A stretch of 35,409 bases of DNA from an archaeon (lineage in GTDB: Archaea > Nanobdellota > Nanobdellia > Pacearchaeales > GW2011-AR1), in contig JALOQH010000001.1 of NCBI GenBank assembly GCA_025453475.1, forward strand, positions 1 to 35,409, written 5' to 3'. Positions 7,079 through 14,052 of the stretch are shown piece after piece (the first letter of the stretch is position 1; each line of letters starts with the position of its first letter). The translations under genes and the position numbers were made by a program. A model generated the notes under the pieces. That model was not told the DNA's origin and made no database searches. It saw nothing but the letters and a program-made list of their open reading frames with translations.

Positions 7079-7116
7079 TAGTAATCCATCAAAATGGGGC
7101 TATATAAAGATTACTA
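7079..7116. promoter_or_regulatory. Distal TATA box inside an 8-bp inverted repeat (putative operator)
   Basis: TAGTAATC (7079-7086) and GATTACTA (7109-7116) are perfect inverted copies separated by 22 nt. The minus strand of the spacer holds a strong TATA-like TTTATATAG (7100-7108) directly next to one arm. The predicted start site, about 25 nt downstream, falls in the other arm. The left arm is part of a near-palindrome, GATTCTAGTAATC. A bound dimer or tetramer would cover both the TATA box and the start site of a transcript leading into L3. Confidence 0.45.
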
Positions 7117-7132
7117 CGGAGAACTGGGGGGT

Positions 7133-7867
7133 TTATTCCTGGTCGACTCTTTGCCTTGGGGCAAGAATAAAGCTTAGAATGACATTTCCTGTCGGGAAAT
7201 TAATCCTCATTGGATGGTCGTCGGAGAAATTGATTACTGTTTGGGATGAGATTTTGGCGCCTTTCACAAACTTCTGCAAGTACTCGAGGGAGAATCTTGC
7301 TGTGCTGTTGCCTGAATGGATTTCAATTTCTTCTGAGGAGAATTCGGCGCGGGCAGAGTTTAATGGGCCTGCTGCTTCAATCACGAATTTTGAGGGCTCT
7401 GCAACAAAGGTGCAGGCATCTGAGACAATCGAGCAGTCTTCAATAACTTCTGTAAATGCCTCTGAATCGATTTTGATGACAGAATTAAACTCCCATGTCG
7501 GCATTTCCTTCTCTTCGGCATCTATGTCAATCAGAGCGAGCGTGAAATCCCTCTTAACGCGGTCGTGAATGCTGAGTTTTATAGTATTGTCTGCCTTGGA
7601 AAGCAGAAGAGCGCTTCCTGGCTGGCATCTTCTGAGAACAGCCTTGAGATTCTCAAGATTCAATCCGAGAACCTCCTCAGTTTCCAGCTCATATTGCGAG
7701 AATAAATCCGCAGGTATCTTGAAGTAGACCATTGCGACATTAGCGGGGTCTATGGCTGTAAGAGATATGCCCTCTTTTGTTATTTTTAATTTAACCTCCG
7801 TAACGAGCTCTGAGATAATTGATATGATATCTGAGAGCAGTTTCGGATTATCCAACTTTAACTGCAT
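7133..7867 (-). CDS. pcn: DNA polymerase sliding clamp (PCNA)
   Basis: A 244-residue clamp protein; trimers encircle DNA and tether polymerase, FEN1 and ligase. Family marks include the LVTEVKLKITKEGISLTAIDPANVAMV region (split after VKLKI), the interdomain segment around residues 115-130, and a C-terminal LAPRQRVDQE resembling the usual LAPR ending. Length is normal. It is transcribed divergently from the primase gene, a replication pair sharing an 83-bp intergenic region. Only one PCNA is seen here. No Shine-Dalgarno is present, and a TATA-like box lies about 25 nt upstream. Confidence 0.97.
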   Translation of the reverse strand: MQLKLDNPKLLSDIISIISELVTEVKLKITKEGISLTAIDPANVAMVYFKIPADLFSQYELETEEVLGLNLENLKAVLRRCQPGSALLLSKADNTIKLSIHDRVKRDFTLALIDIDAEEKEMPTWEFNSVIKIDSEAFTEVIEDCSIVSDACTFVAEPSKFVIEAAGPLNSARAEFSSEEIEIHSGNSTARFSLEYLQKFVKGAKISSQTVINFSDDHPMRINFPTGNVILSFILAPRQRVDQE

Positions 7868-7889
7868 GGATTAATTGGCAGATTTAAGC

Positions 7890-7895
7890 TTTTAA
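7890..7895 (-). promoter_or_regulatory. TATA box of the PCNA gene
   Basis: TTAAAA on the minus strand, centred about 25 nt upstream of the PCNA ATG with no SD between, fits a leaderless transcript. Confidence 0.5.
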
Positions 7896-7920
7896 GTATT
7901 GTTGTATTCAAAACAATAAT

Positions 7921-7929
7921 AATTATAAT
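7921..7929 (+). promoter_or_regulatory. TATA box of the primase gene
   Basis: AATTATAAT centred about 26 nt before the ATG at 7951 suggests a leaderless or near-leaderless mRNA. It also favours this ATG over the upstream TTG at 7936. Confidence 0.5.
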
Positions 7930-7950
7930 GCGCACTTGTTTGAGAGATGC

Positions 7951-9528
7951 ATGACTGAAGATAAAAAAGATGCGAAAGAGCAGAGAATCAGGGCAATCAC
8001 AAGACTCCATTATTCCAAGCCGAATGTAATTGAAGCTATTGCAAAATTCTCGCGGGACAGGGAGGTTGTTCCCAGATATTTTGAGGGGTTTGGGAAAAGA
8101 CCTGACCAGATACAATATCCGTCGGATATAATGGGGATGGTAAACCGCGGGGCAACATCTTTTCACGCTTCAGAGGAATTGTGGCTTGACCCGTTGAAGA
8201 TTGACTCAAATATGACTCCTGAAGAGCTGAGCAAAATAAGAAAGTCATGGGATTTGCTTATTGACGTAGACTCTCCGTTTCTTGACTGCTCAAAAATCGC
8301 AACAAAATTAATCATTGCCGCGCTTGAACAGCATGGAGTTAAGAATTATGGCGTTAAATTCTCCGGCAGCAAGGGATTTCATATAATTGTGCCTGGGAAG
8401 GCTTTCCCGAGAATATTCAATGGGCAGGAAACAAAGAATATGTTTCCGGAATGGGCAAGAGCAATATCTGAATACCTGATGAATTGGATAAGACCTACAT
8501 ATAATAAAGAGGTTGCAAAACTTTTCAGTGAAGAAGAAATCCTGAAAAGGACAAATCTGAAAAGAGAAGATTTGAAATCCACGAGATGCCTGCAGTGCAA
8601 TAATGCTGCGCAGAAAGGAATCCTCGTAAAACTATACTGCCCTGAATGCGGATTTGAAGCAGAAAGAAGAGAATTAAAGTTAAATAAAAGAAAGCTCAGA
8701 TGCCTGAACGAAAACTGCCCCGGAATTCTTGAGATGAGAGATTCTGAGGAGTACAGCTATTGCGGATATTGCAAGGACCCTGAAAATGAAAAAATTGCGC
8801 TCTCATCCGACAGACATCCTGACAAGTTTGAGGAGACAGTTGGAATAAATGCGGAAGTGATTGCAAATCTTGATTTGGTTCTTGTTGCCCCGAGGCATCT
8901 TTTCAGAATGCCGTATTCGCTTCACGAAAAAACCGCTCTTGCGAGCGTGGTCCTGAAAAAAGAGCAGATTGAATCATTTTCCCCGAGAGATGCTGACCCA
9001 TTGAAAGTGAAGATTGCGGATTTCCTTCCAAATTCAATTGAAGGCGAGGCAAAAGGACTGCTCGCATCTGCACTTGAATGGAAGCGGGATTTTTCTGCAG
9101 CAGAAGAAAAAGCAATTACAAAGAAGTATGCAAACTACCAAAACTCCGGAAATTTTGAGAAGATTGATTCAAGAAATGTAACTGAGGATATGTTCCCGAA
9201 GCCCATAAAGAAGCTTCTTCTTGGCTTGAAAGACGGAAAGAAAAGGGGGCTGTTTATCCTCATCACATTTTTAAGAAGCCTGAATTTCCCGCCGGATTTT
9301 ATTAATATGCGGGTTCGCGAGTGGAATAAGAAGAACGAGCCTCCTTTGAAAGAGGGATATATCAAGAGCCAGATTGATTGGCACCTAAGGCAGAGAAAGA
9401 ATATACTCCCGCCGAACTATGACAACAAGAGCTTTTACACTGACCTTGGGCTGCTTGACGGAAAACCAGAGGTAAAGAACCCCATCGTGGAAGTAACCAG
9501 AAAGGTAAGGAACAGAAGCTATAATTAA
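7951..9528 (+). CDS. priS: Archaeo-eukaryotic DNA primase, fused PriS-PriL-like
   Basis: A 525-residue protein, much longer than a usual archaeal PriS (about 330-400). The catalytic part has the metal-binding pair Asp105/Asp107 in LLIDVDSPF and the nucleotide-binding SGSKGFH (138-144). The conserved RMPYSLHEKTAL lies near 320. Between them is an insert with four Cys pairs (CLQC, CPEC, CLNENC, CGYC), probably one or two zinc ribbons. From about residue 414 the sequence FPKPIKKLLLGLKDG and the following helices resemble the PriL C-terminal domain, but its Fe-S cysteines are not retained. It makes RNA/DNA primers and is divergent from PCNA. The ATG at 7951 is preferred over TTG at 7936. Confidence 0.9.
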   Translation: MTEDKKDAKEQRIRAITRLHYSKPNVIEAIAKFSRDREVVPRYFEGFGKRPDQIQYPSDIMGMVNRGATSFHASEELWLDPLKIDSNMTPEELSKIRKSWDLLIDVDSPFLDCSKIATKLIIAALEQHGVKNYGVKFSGSKGFHIIVPGKAFPRIFNGQETKNMFPEWARAISEYLMNWIRPTYNKEVAKLFSEEEILKRTNLKREDLKSTRCLQCNNAAQKGILVKLYCPECGFEAERRELKLNKRKLRCLNENCPGILEMRDSEEYSYCGYCKDPENEKIALSSDRHPDKFEETVGINAEVIANLDLVLVAPRHLFRMPYSLHEKTALASVVLKKEQIESFSPRDADPLKVKIADFLPNSIEGEAKGLLASALEWKRDFSAAEEKAITKKYANYQNSGNFEKIDSRNVTEDMFPKPIKKLLLGLKDGKKRGLFILITFLRSLNFPPDFINMRVREWNKKNEPPLKEGYIKSQIDWHLRQRKNILPPNYDNKSFYTDLGLLDGKPEVKNPIVEVTRKVRNRSYN

Positions 9529-9603
9529 AATATAACCAAGAAAGAGAAGAGTAGATTAAATATCTTTTGTCTTGGGAAGATTGTTTTGAAGATTGGATTT
9601 CTA

Positions 9604-9610
9604 TTTAAAT
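9604..9610 (+). promoter_or_regulatory. TATA box, 91-residue unknown gene
   Basis: TTTAAAT at -30 to -24 relative to the ATG at 9634, with no SD. It supports that start over the in-frame TTG at 9586. Confidence 0.5.
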
Positions 9611-9633
9611 CTGAAATAACCATAATGATTTTG

Positions 9634-9909
9634 ATGGGGGAGACAAAAGCAGGAAGATTGGGCAGATTCCTTGCGATTTACATCGGTTACGCCATCAGGG
9701 AGATGCCTGCAGATGGAAAAAAAGAGTATTGCAAAAAGATTGAACAGGTGATTTCCGATTCTGCATTAAATGATGAGCTAGCAGAAATTGAAGAGTTTAA
9801 TCCTGCCTGCCCAGAGCATGCTGGCAGACTTGTGAAGCAGATTGCTAACCTTCAGTATAACCTTAACACAAGAAGGAACACAATCGAGGGGTTCTTAAGA
9901 GAACTTTGA
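9634..9909 (+). CDS. Small soluble protein of unknown function (91 residues)
   Basis: Starts MGETKAGRLGRFLAIYIGYA and is predicted to be all-helical without a transmembrane segment. The second half (LVKQIANLQYNLNTRRNTIEGFLREL) is amphipathic. In-frame alternatives are ATG at 9625 and TTG at 9586. The TATA position favours 9634 as the first codon of a leaderless mRNA. I do not recognise a family. It stands alone between the primase and a surface protein gene, each with its own promoter. Confidence 0.65.
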   Translation: MGETKAGRLGRFLAIYIGYAIREMPADGKKEYCKKIEQVISDSALNDELAEIEEFNPACPEHAGRLVKQIANLQYNLNTRRNTIEGFLREL

Positions 9910-9914
9910 GAACA

Positions 9915-9925
9915 TTTTTAAATAA
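9915..9925 (+). promoter_or_regulatory. TATA box with T-tract, 616-residue surface protein gene
   Basis: TTTTTAAATAA lies 5 nt after the previous stop codon and is centred about 24-26 nt before the ATG at 9944. The T-run could also serve as the U-rich terminator of the upstream gene. Confidence 0.5.
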
Positions 9926-9943
9926 CCATTACATTAAAATCCT

Positions 9944-11794
9944 ATGAAAAAAGGCAGGTTATTTGCAGTATATATTATAGCTGTTCTTGCTGCGATTTTG
10001 TTATCGATGGGTTCTGTAAGCGCTGCTGCCAACGACAGCATGGATACAAGCGCAAAAGCCTATAAATGCCTTGAAGACCAGATTTCAACAAAGGGCGCGA
10101 GTGCGCTGTCTTTGCAAGAGGCGGTTTTCTCAATGCTTGCCTTGGGCTCAAAAAGCGGACTTTCGGATAAGATAGAATCTGAGAAGGGAGCTTCATGCTG
10201 GCCGAAATCAGGATGCACGATAAGAGACAGTGCCCAGGTTTTGCTTGCGTACCAAAGAGCTGGAAAGGGCACAGGAGAGATTGAAAAATGGCTCGAGACA
10301 AAGAATGCAACTCCCACAGAACTAAAGTGGCTTCTTGAGATAGACATAACAAATGGAGTCAGCGCAAACTGCACAATAAATGACGGAACAAAGGAAAATA
10401 AGATAAAGATTCTTGACACAATGAGGCTGCAGGGAAGCCCTGGCAGCTGCATGGTAATTGACCCCTCTGGATTTATGCTAAGAATAAACAGCAATTGCAT
10501 GGGCACGCAGTTTACCATATCGTGCGACGCGGATTTTGTAACAACAATGCTTTACCAGAGAGGAACAGGCGGAACAGTGTTTGTCCCTTCTGAAACACAC
10601 TCCGCAGCTGCTTCAGGCACAACAACAGAGAGACCGAATGCAAAGTGCTTCAAGACAGCAAGCACATGCGATTATGAGGGCACTCTTTGGGCCGCGCTTG
10701 CATTGCAGAAACTCGGAAAGGATGTAAGCGAGTATATGCCTTACCTTCTTGCGCTTGCTCCGGATAATCCGAGATACTTCCCAGAAACATTCTTATATAT
10801 ATTGGGCGGCGGAGAAGAGCAATACTCCTCAATTGTGCAAAACCAGAAGCAGGGCAAATACTGGGAGCAGGCAGGAACACCTTACGGCAAATTCTACGAC
10901 ACTGCGCTTGCCCTGATGTCATTGAGCGGAAAGTCTTCTGCAGAGTACGATAATGCAAAGAACTATCTTTCAAGTGTTCAGACAAAAGACGGGTGCTGGA
11001 ATAATAATAACATAAAAGACACGGCATTCCTGCTTTACGGCGGATGGCAGAAGTCAGCGAGTACAGAGGCAAAAGCTGCGCCGTCGTGCACTGGAAGCGG
11101 ATTTTCATGCGAGAACCTATATGATTGCGTAAATGCAAATGGAACTGTCCAGTACGGCTATGAGTGCCTTGGTGCAGGATTGTCCTGCTGTTCTGTAAAA
11201 GTCGCTCAGCAGACATGCACTCAAAAAGGCGGAATGGTTTGCACCATTGAGCAGACATGCGATGGAAGATTGGAATCAGCGTCTGACGGCTCATGCTGTC
11301 TCGGCGGCGCGTGTATCGCGGCAGTAAGCCCAATAACTGAAACATGCGGGGGCGCAGGTGGAATCTGCAAAGATTCGTGCGAGTCCAACGAAGAATATCT
11401 CTCGGTTGAAACGTGCGGGCAGGCAACCCAGATTTGCTGCAGAACAAAAGCTGGCTCGCTTATGTGGCTTTGGATAATATTGCTCATAATCCTGATAGCC
11501 TTGGTTGTGCTTGGAATAATATACCGCGACAAGGTAAAAATCTGGTGGTTCAAGTTCAAGGAGAAATTCAAGAAGAAGCCAGCTCAGCCTCCTGCAGGAG
11601 GACTGCCTGCTGCAAGGATACTTCCCCCTGGAATGGCAAGACCGCCGATGGTGGGAGCACCAAGACCTCCAATGGGATATCCCATGAGGCCAATGCCTGC
11701 ACCTGCAAGAGCTGTTCCTCCAAGACAGCCTACTGCAAAGGACAGGGAAATGGAAGAGACACTTAAGAAGATAAAAGAGATAGGCAAGAAGTAA
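9944..11794 (+). CDS. Membrane-anchored surface protein: alpha-toroid plus Cys-rich repeats
   Basis: A 616-residue protein with an N-terminal signal peptide (about 1-28, ending GSVSAAA). Residues ~35-375 contain helical repeats like those of terpene cyclase/prenyltransferase alpha-alpha toroids, for example DTALALMSLSGKS and YLSSVQTKDGCWNN. No catalytic motif was recognised, so a binding role is as likely as enzymatic. Residues ~380-500 hold three Cys-rich units with spaced C-G-x-C and CC pairs. One transmembrane helix (~506-527) is followed by a basic, Pro/Met-rich cytoplasmic tail (~90 residues). Its expected topology is outside-facing toroid and Cys domains. The Cys unit recurs in the next gene. 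Confidence 0.75.
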   Translation: MKKGRLFAVYIIAVLAAILLSMGSVSAAANDSMDTSAKAYKCLEDQISTKGASALSLQEAVFSMLALGSKSGLSDKIESEKGASCWPKSGCTIRDSAQVLLAYQRAGKGTGEIEKWLETKNATPTELKWLLEIDITNGVSANCTINDGTKENKIKILDTMRLQGSPGSCMVIDPSGFMLRINSNCMGTQFTISCDADFVTTMLYQRGTGGTVFVPSETHSAAASGTTTERPNAKCFKTASTCDYEGTLWAALALQKLGKDVSEYMPYLLALAPDNPRYFPETFLYILGGGEEQYSSIVQNQKQGKYWEQAGTPYGKFYDTALALMSLSGKSSAEYDNAKNYLSSVQTKDGCWNNNNIKDTAFLLYGGWQKSASTEAKAAPSCTGSGFSCENLYDCVNANGTVQYGYECLGAGLSCCSVKVAQQTCTQKGGMVCTIEQTCDGRLESASDGSCCLGGACIAAVSPITETCGGAGGICKDSCESNEEYLSVETCGQATQICCRTKAGSLMWLWIILLIILIALVVLGIIYRDKVKIWWFKFKEKFKKKPAQPPAGGLPAARILPPGMARPPMVGAPRPPMGYPMRPMPAPARAVPPRQPTAKDREMEETLKKIKEIGKK

Positions 11795-11803
11795 AACAGC
11801 AAA

Positions 11804-11812
11804 TTTATATAA
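11804..11812 (+). promoter_or_regulatory. TATA box, 354-residue surface protein gene
   Basis: TTTATATAA centred about 25 nt before the ATG at 11833; no SD. A close match to the archaeal consensus. Confidence 0.6.
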
Positions 11813-11832
11813 TTGTTCTATTTGGATTTGAT

Positions 11833-12897
11833 ATGAAAAGAATGCTGGTGTTCGCGATTGTTCTTATGATTTCCATGCAGGGAGTGTTTGCGATATCCAC
11901 TAATCTAAAAGACAGTTATAAGCCGGGGGAGACAGTTGCAAGCGAAATTTACGGGAATATCCTTGAGCCAATAACCAAAGATAGCGTGGAATTCAGAAGA
12001 GGGCATGTGCTTGTGCCGTTTGAATATGATTTGAAGAGGCTTGGCGACAAATACTATCTCTGGATGATTACTCCAGAAAATGAGGAGAACTACACGCTGA
12101 TTATAAAAGATATAACAACAACTGTTTCGGGCGAGATAAAAGAAGTAGACTATGAAAAGAATTTTACGACAAAGGGAAATCTAAGCGATTATTCTGTAAA
12201 GCCGGGTTTTATCTATGCACAAAGTGATTTTGAGCTGACAATGAATCTTAACCAGGACATGGAAAAGAGCATTCAGATTAACTTTCCGAACAAGACAAAT
12301 ATTGTGCTTAAGCCGGGAGAGAACAAATTTATGTTTTCCATAGGGGGAATCAATAAAACAGAGCTTAGAAATATCACAATAGGAAAATATTCCCTGCCAA
12401 TGTATGTTATTGTAAATAAAACAATAACGGCAGATGTTACTAATGCTACGAAGGAAGAGGAGGAGGAAGAAAAGGAAGAGAAAATTGAAATCCGCACAGA
12501 AAACCAGAGCGGGCAGAGATTCGAGAATTTCAGCATATATCCGTGCTCAGGAACTGACGGATTAAATGGGAAGATATGCGCGGCTGATGAAGTTTGCTCC
12601 GGAAAAGAAGTTGTTTCGGCAGATGGAATCTGCTGTAACATTGGAGAGTGCATGAAGAAAGAGCAGGTCAAGAAAGGAGGCAATGCGTGGATAGGCTATG
12701 TTGTTGCTGCCCTGGTAATTATCGGCGGGGTTTTTATCTGGATAAAATACAAGGGCGTTAAAAAGGAAGAGAACCCCATAGAAAAAGCTGCCCGGCAATT
12801 ATCTCCGAGATCACCTTACTTCTTTTTTGCCTTTTTCTTTGGAGATTTTGATTTCTTTTCCTTAACCTCGGCTGGAGCGGGTTGGGGCGCTGGCTGA
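11833..12897 (+). CDS. Membrane-anchored surface protein with one Cys-rich unit
   Basis: A 354-codon frame with a signal peptide (~1-20, QGVFA). It has a beta-rich extracellular region resembling CARDB/Ig-like stalks, with several N-glycosylation-type NxT/S sites. A Glu-rich linker (~207-216) precedes a Cys-rich unit (CSGTDGLNGKICAADEVC, then CCNIGEC). One transmembrane helix (~288-308) and a short cytoplasmic tail follow. The last ~27 codons are unusual (Phe/Gly-rich) and are exactly antisense to the 3' end of the convergent gene. The original stop may have been near SPR at codon ~327. It probably works at the cell surface with the preceding protein, which carries the same Cys unit. Confidence 0.72.
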   Translation: MKRMLVFAIVLMISMQGVFAISTNLKDSYKPGETVASEIYGNILEPITKDSVEFRRGHVLVPFEYDLKRLGDKYYLWMITPENEENYTLIIKDITTTVSGEIKEVDYEKNFTTKGNLSDYSVKPGFIYAQSDFELTMNLNQDMEKSIQINFPNKTNIVLKPGENKFMFSIGGINKTELRNITIGKYSLPMYVIVNKTITADVTNATKEEEEEEKEEKIEIRTENQSGQRFENFSIYPCSGTDGLNGKICAADEVCSGKEVVSADGICCNIGECMKKEQVKKGGNAWIGYVVAALVIIGGVFIWIKYKGVKKEENPIEKAARQLSPRSPYFFFAFFFGDFDFFSLTSAGAGWGAG

Positions 12898-13331
12898 GGG
12901 GCATTTTTGAATAATTGAGGTGCAACTTCCCGGAGTTTCCCAATAGCGAAATTCCTCTCTGCGATTATTCTCTTTGCGATTGCGTCATAATCATGCAATC
13001 TTGCCAGAAGTTTGTTGCCAAGCTCATTAAACTGGACGTTTGTCAGAGAAAAACTTGATGGGGAGATTATTTCTATATGGGCAGGCATATAGGCAAAAAT
13101 TATACCAAAGTAACTGTTCATTGATTCGAATTCTATAGTGACTTCCGCGAAAGTTGTGTATATGTCTTCGGAATCTTTCACTGCAACAGGTTCATGTACT
13201 ACCTTATCAATAACCTTTATGCCTTTTTCAGAGGATAACTTCGAAACCAATTCAGATAGAGCTGACTTTATGTGCTCTGCAGGTCTTCCAAGAATTTCAA
13301 GAACCATGACTGCCTGGATTTCTTTTGCCAT
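12816..13331 (-). CDS. Conserved-looking soluble protein with Lys-rich tail, function unknown
   Basis: A 171-residue protein. The N-terminal ~125 residues look like a globular alpha/beta domain (MAKEIQAVMVLEILGRPAEH at the start, an MNSYFGIIFAYMPAHIEII strand region, then NELGNKLLARLHDYDAIAKR). A PQPAPQPAPAE linker and a Lys/Ser-rich C-terminus follow. There is no signal peptide. I do not recognise the family. The basic tail suggests contact with nucleic acid or acidic partners (inference). Its 3' end overlaps the convergent surface protein frame by 82 nt. Confidence 0.75.
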   Translation of the reverse strand: MAKEIQAVMVLEILGRPAEHIKSALSELVSKLSSEKGIKVIDKVVHEPVAVKDSEDIYTTFAEVTIEFESMNSYFGIIFAYMPAHIEIISPSSFSLTNVQFNELGNKLLARLHDYDAIAKRIIAERNFAIGKLREVAPQLFKNAPQPAPQPAPAEVKEKKSKSPKKKAKKK

Positions 13332-13352
13332 AACTAAAACTAAGATATTGTA

Positions 13353-13362
13353 TTTTTAAAAG
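13353..13362 (-). promoter_or_regulatory. TATA box, 171-residue gene
   Basis: On the minus strand CTTTTAAAAA is centred about 26 nt upstream of the ATG at 13331; no SD. It lies 9-10 nt beyond the stop of the upstream surface protein gene. Confidence 0.5.
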
Positions 13363-13371
13363 CTTGGTTTC

Positions 13372-14052
13372 TCAAATTTTGCGAAGGGATATTAGAATAA
13401 CAACAACTATGCAGATTGCGGCAAATGCATAAGCTATCCCGAGTCTGACTTTTTCATCATTTGATATGTAACTCTCCGTTATTTGAGAAGCAGGATTAAG
13501 CAGGGTTTTTTCACCTGATGCCTCTTGGAGAAGCTCCTGGAAAGATGAGTCTTGATTGGATGACGGGACAAAATCCTCTCCAGGAGATTTGTTTAGCACT
13601 CTCTCTGTTGCTGCGCTTTCTGATTCAGAGTCTTCGCCTGCATCTGATTCCTCATCTTCATCTGCCTCTTTTTCGCCAGCTATCAGGCTTATCTTTTGGC
13701 AGACTTCTGTATAACTCGTGGCTCCCTCTTTTCTCAACCTTGAACAAATTACAGCATTCTCTGAATAATCTGTTGCCCTTACTTCAAATTCTGTTTTCGA
13801 GGGGAAAGCTGATTTAATGTAGTAATATGGATTCTTCCATCCCTCGTTGTATATCTGGGAGATTATTTTTTGCGAGGAGTTATCCATAATTACTATCTTG
13901 ACGTCATAAATATCTGATGCTGCTGCAGAAATTGAAACCGAAAAACTCTCGTTTAGCTCTGCTTCTTCAGGACATGATACAGTAAATGACAGCGCAGATG
14001 ACAGCGAGATTAAGAATACAAAAAACAAACAGCTAATAGCCATATGCTTCAT
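13372..14052 (-). CDS. Membrane-anchored surface protein with acidic linker
   Basis: A 226-residue protein starting MKHMAISCLFFVFLISLSSA, a typical signal peptide. A single beta-sandwich-like extracellular domain (~22-125) follows, with FTVSCPEEAELNESFSVSIS and four later cysteines or paired residues. Then come an Asp/Glu/Ser linker (~128-150), a Ser/Gln-rich stretch, and a C-terminal transmembrane helix (~203-223) ending LRKI. The start at 14052 is chosen for its GGGAGG motif about 8-10 nt upstream. A longer frame from 14103 would bury the signal peptide. It overlaps the nuclease gene by 20 nt, so the two are probably coexpressed. Confidence 0.75.
   Translation of the reverse strand: MKHMAISCLFFVFLISLSSALSFTVSCPEEAELNESFSVSISAAASDIYDVKIVIMDNSSQKIISQIYNEGWKNPYYYIKSAFPSKTEFEVRATDYSENAVICSRLRKEGATSYTEVCQKISLIAGEKEADEDEESDAGEDSESESAATERVLNKSPGEDFVPSSNQDSSFQELLQEASGEKTLLNPASQITESYISNDEKVRLGIAYAFAAICIVVVILISLRKI

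Noticed and set aside
6933..7132. tRNA or box C/D RNA in the longest gene-free stretch
   Set aside because: No cloverleaf or paired C and D boxes were found; only an isolated CTGA-like loop is seen.
7008..7568. 186-codon plus-strand frame over the PCNA region
   Set aside because: It runs antisense to the clearly conserved PCNA gene, has no family-like sequence, and is explained as a codon-pattern shadow.
10650..11447. 265-codon minus-strand frame inside the toroid surface protein gene
   Set aside because: It is rich in Arg, Cys, Leu and Ser and antisense to a protein with signal peptide, repeats and membrane helix; it has no promoter or RBS of its own.
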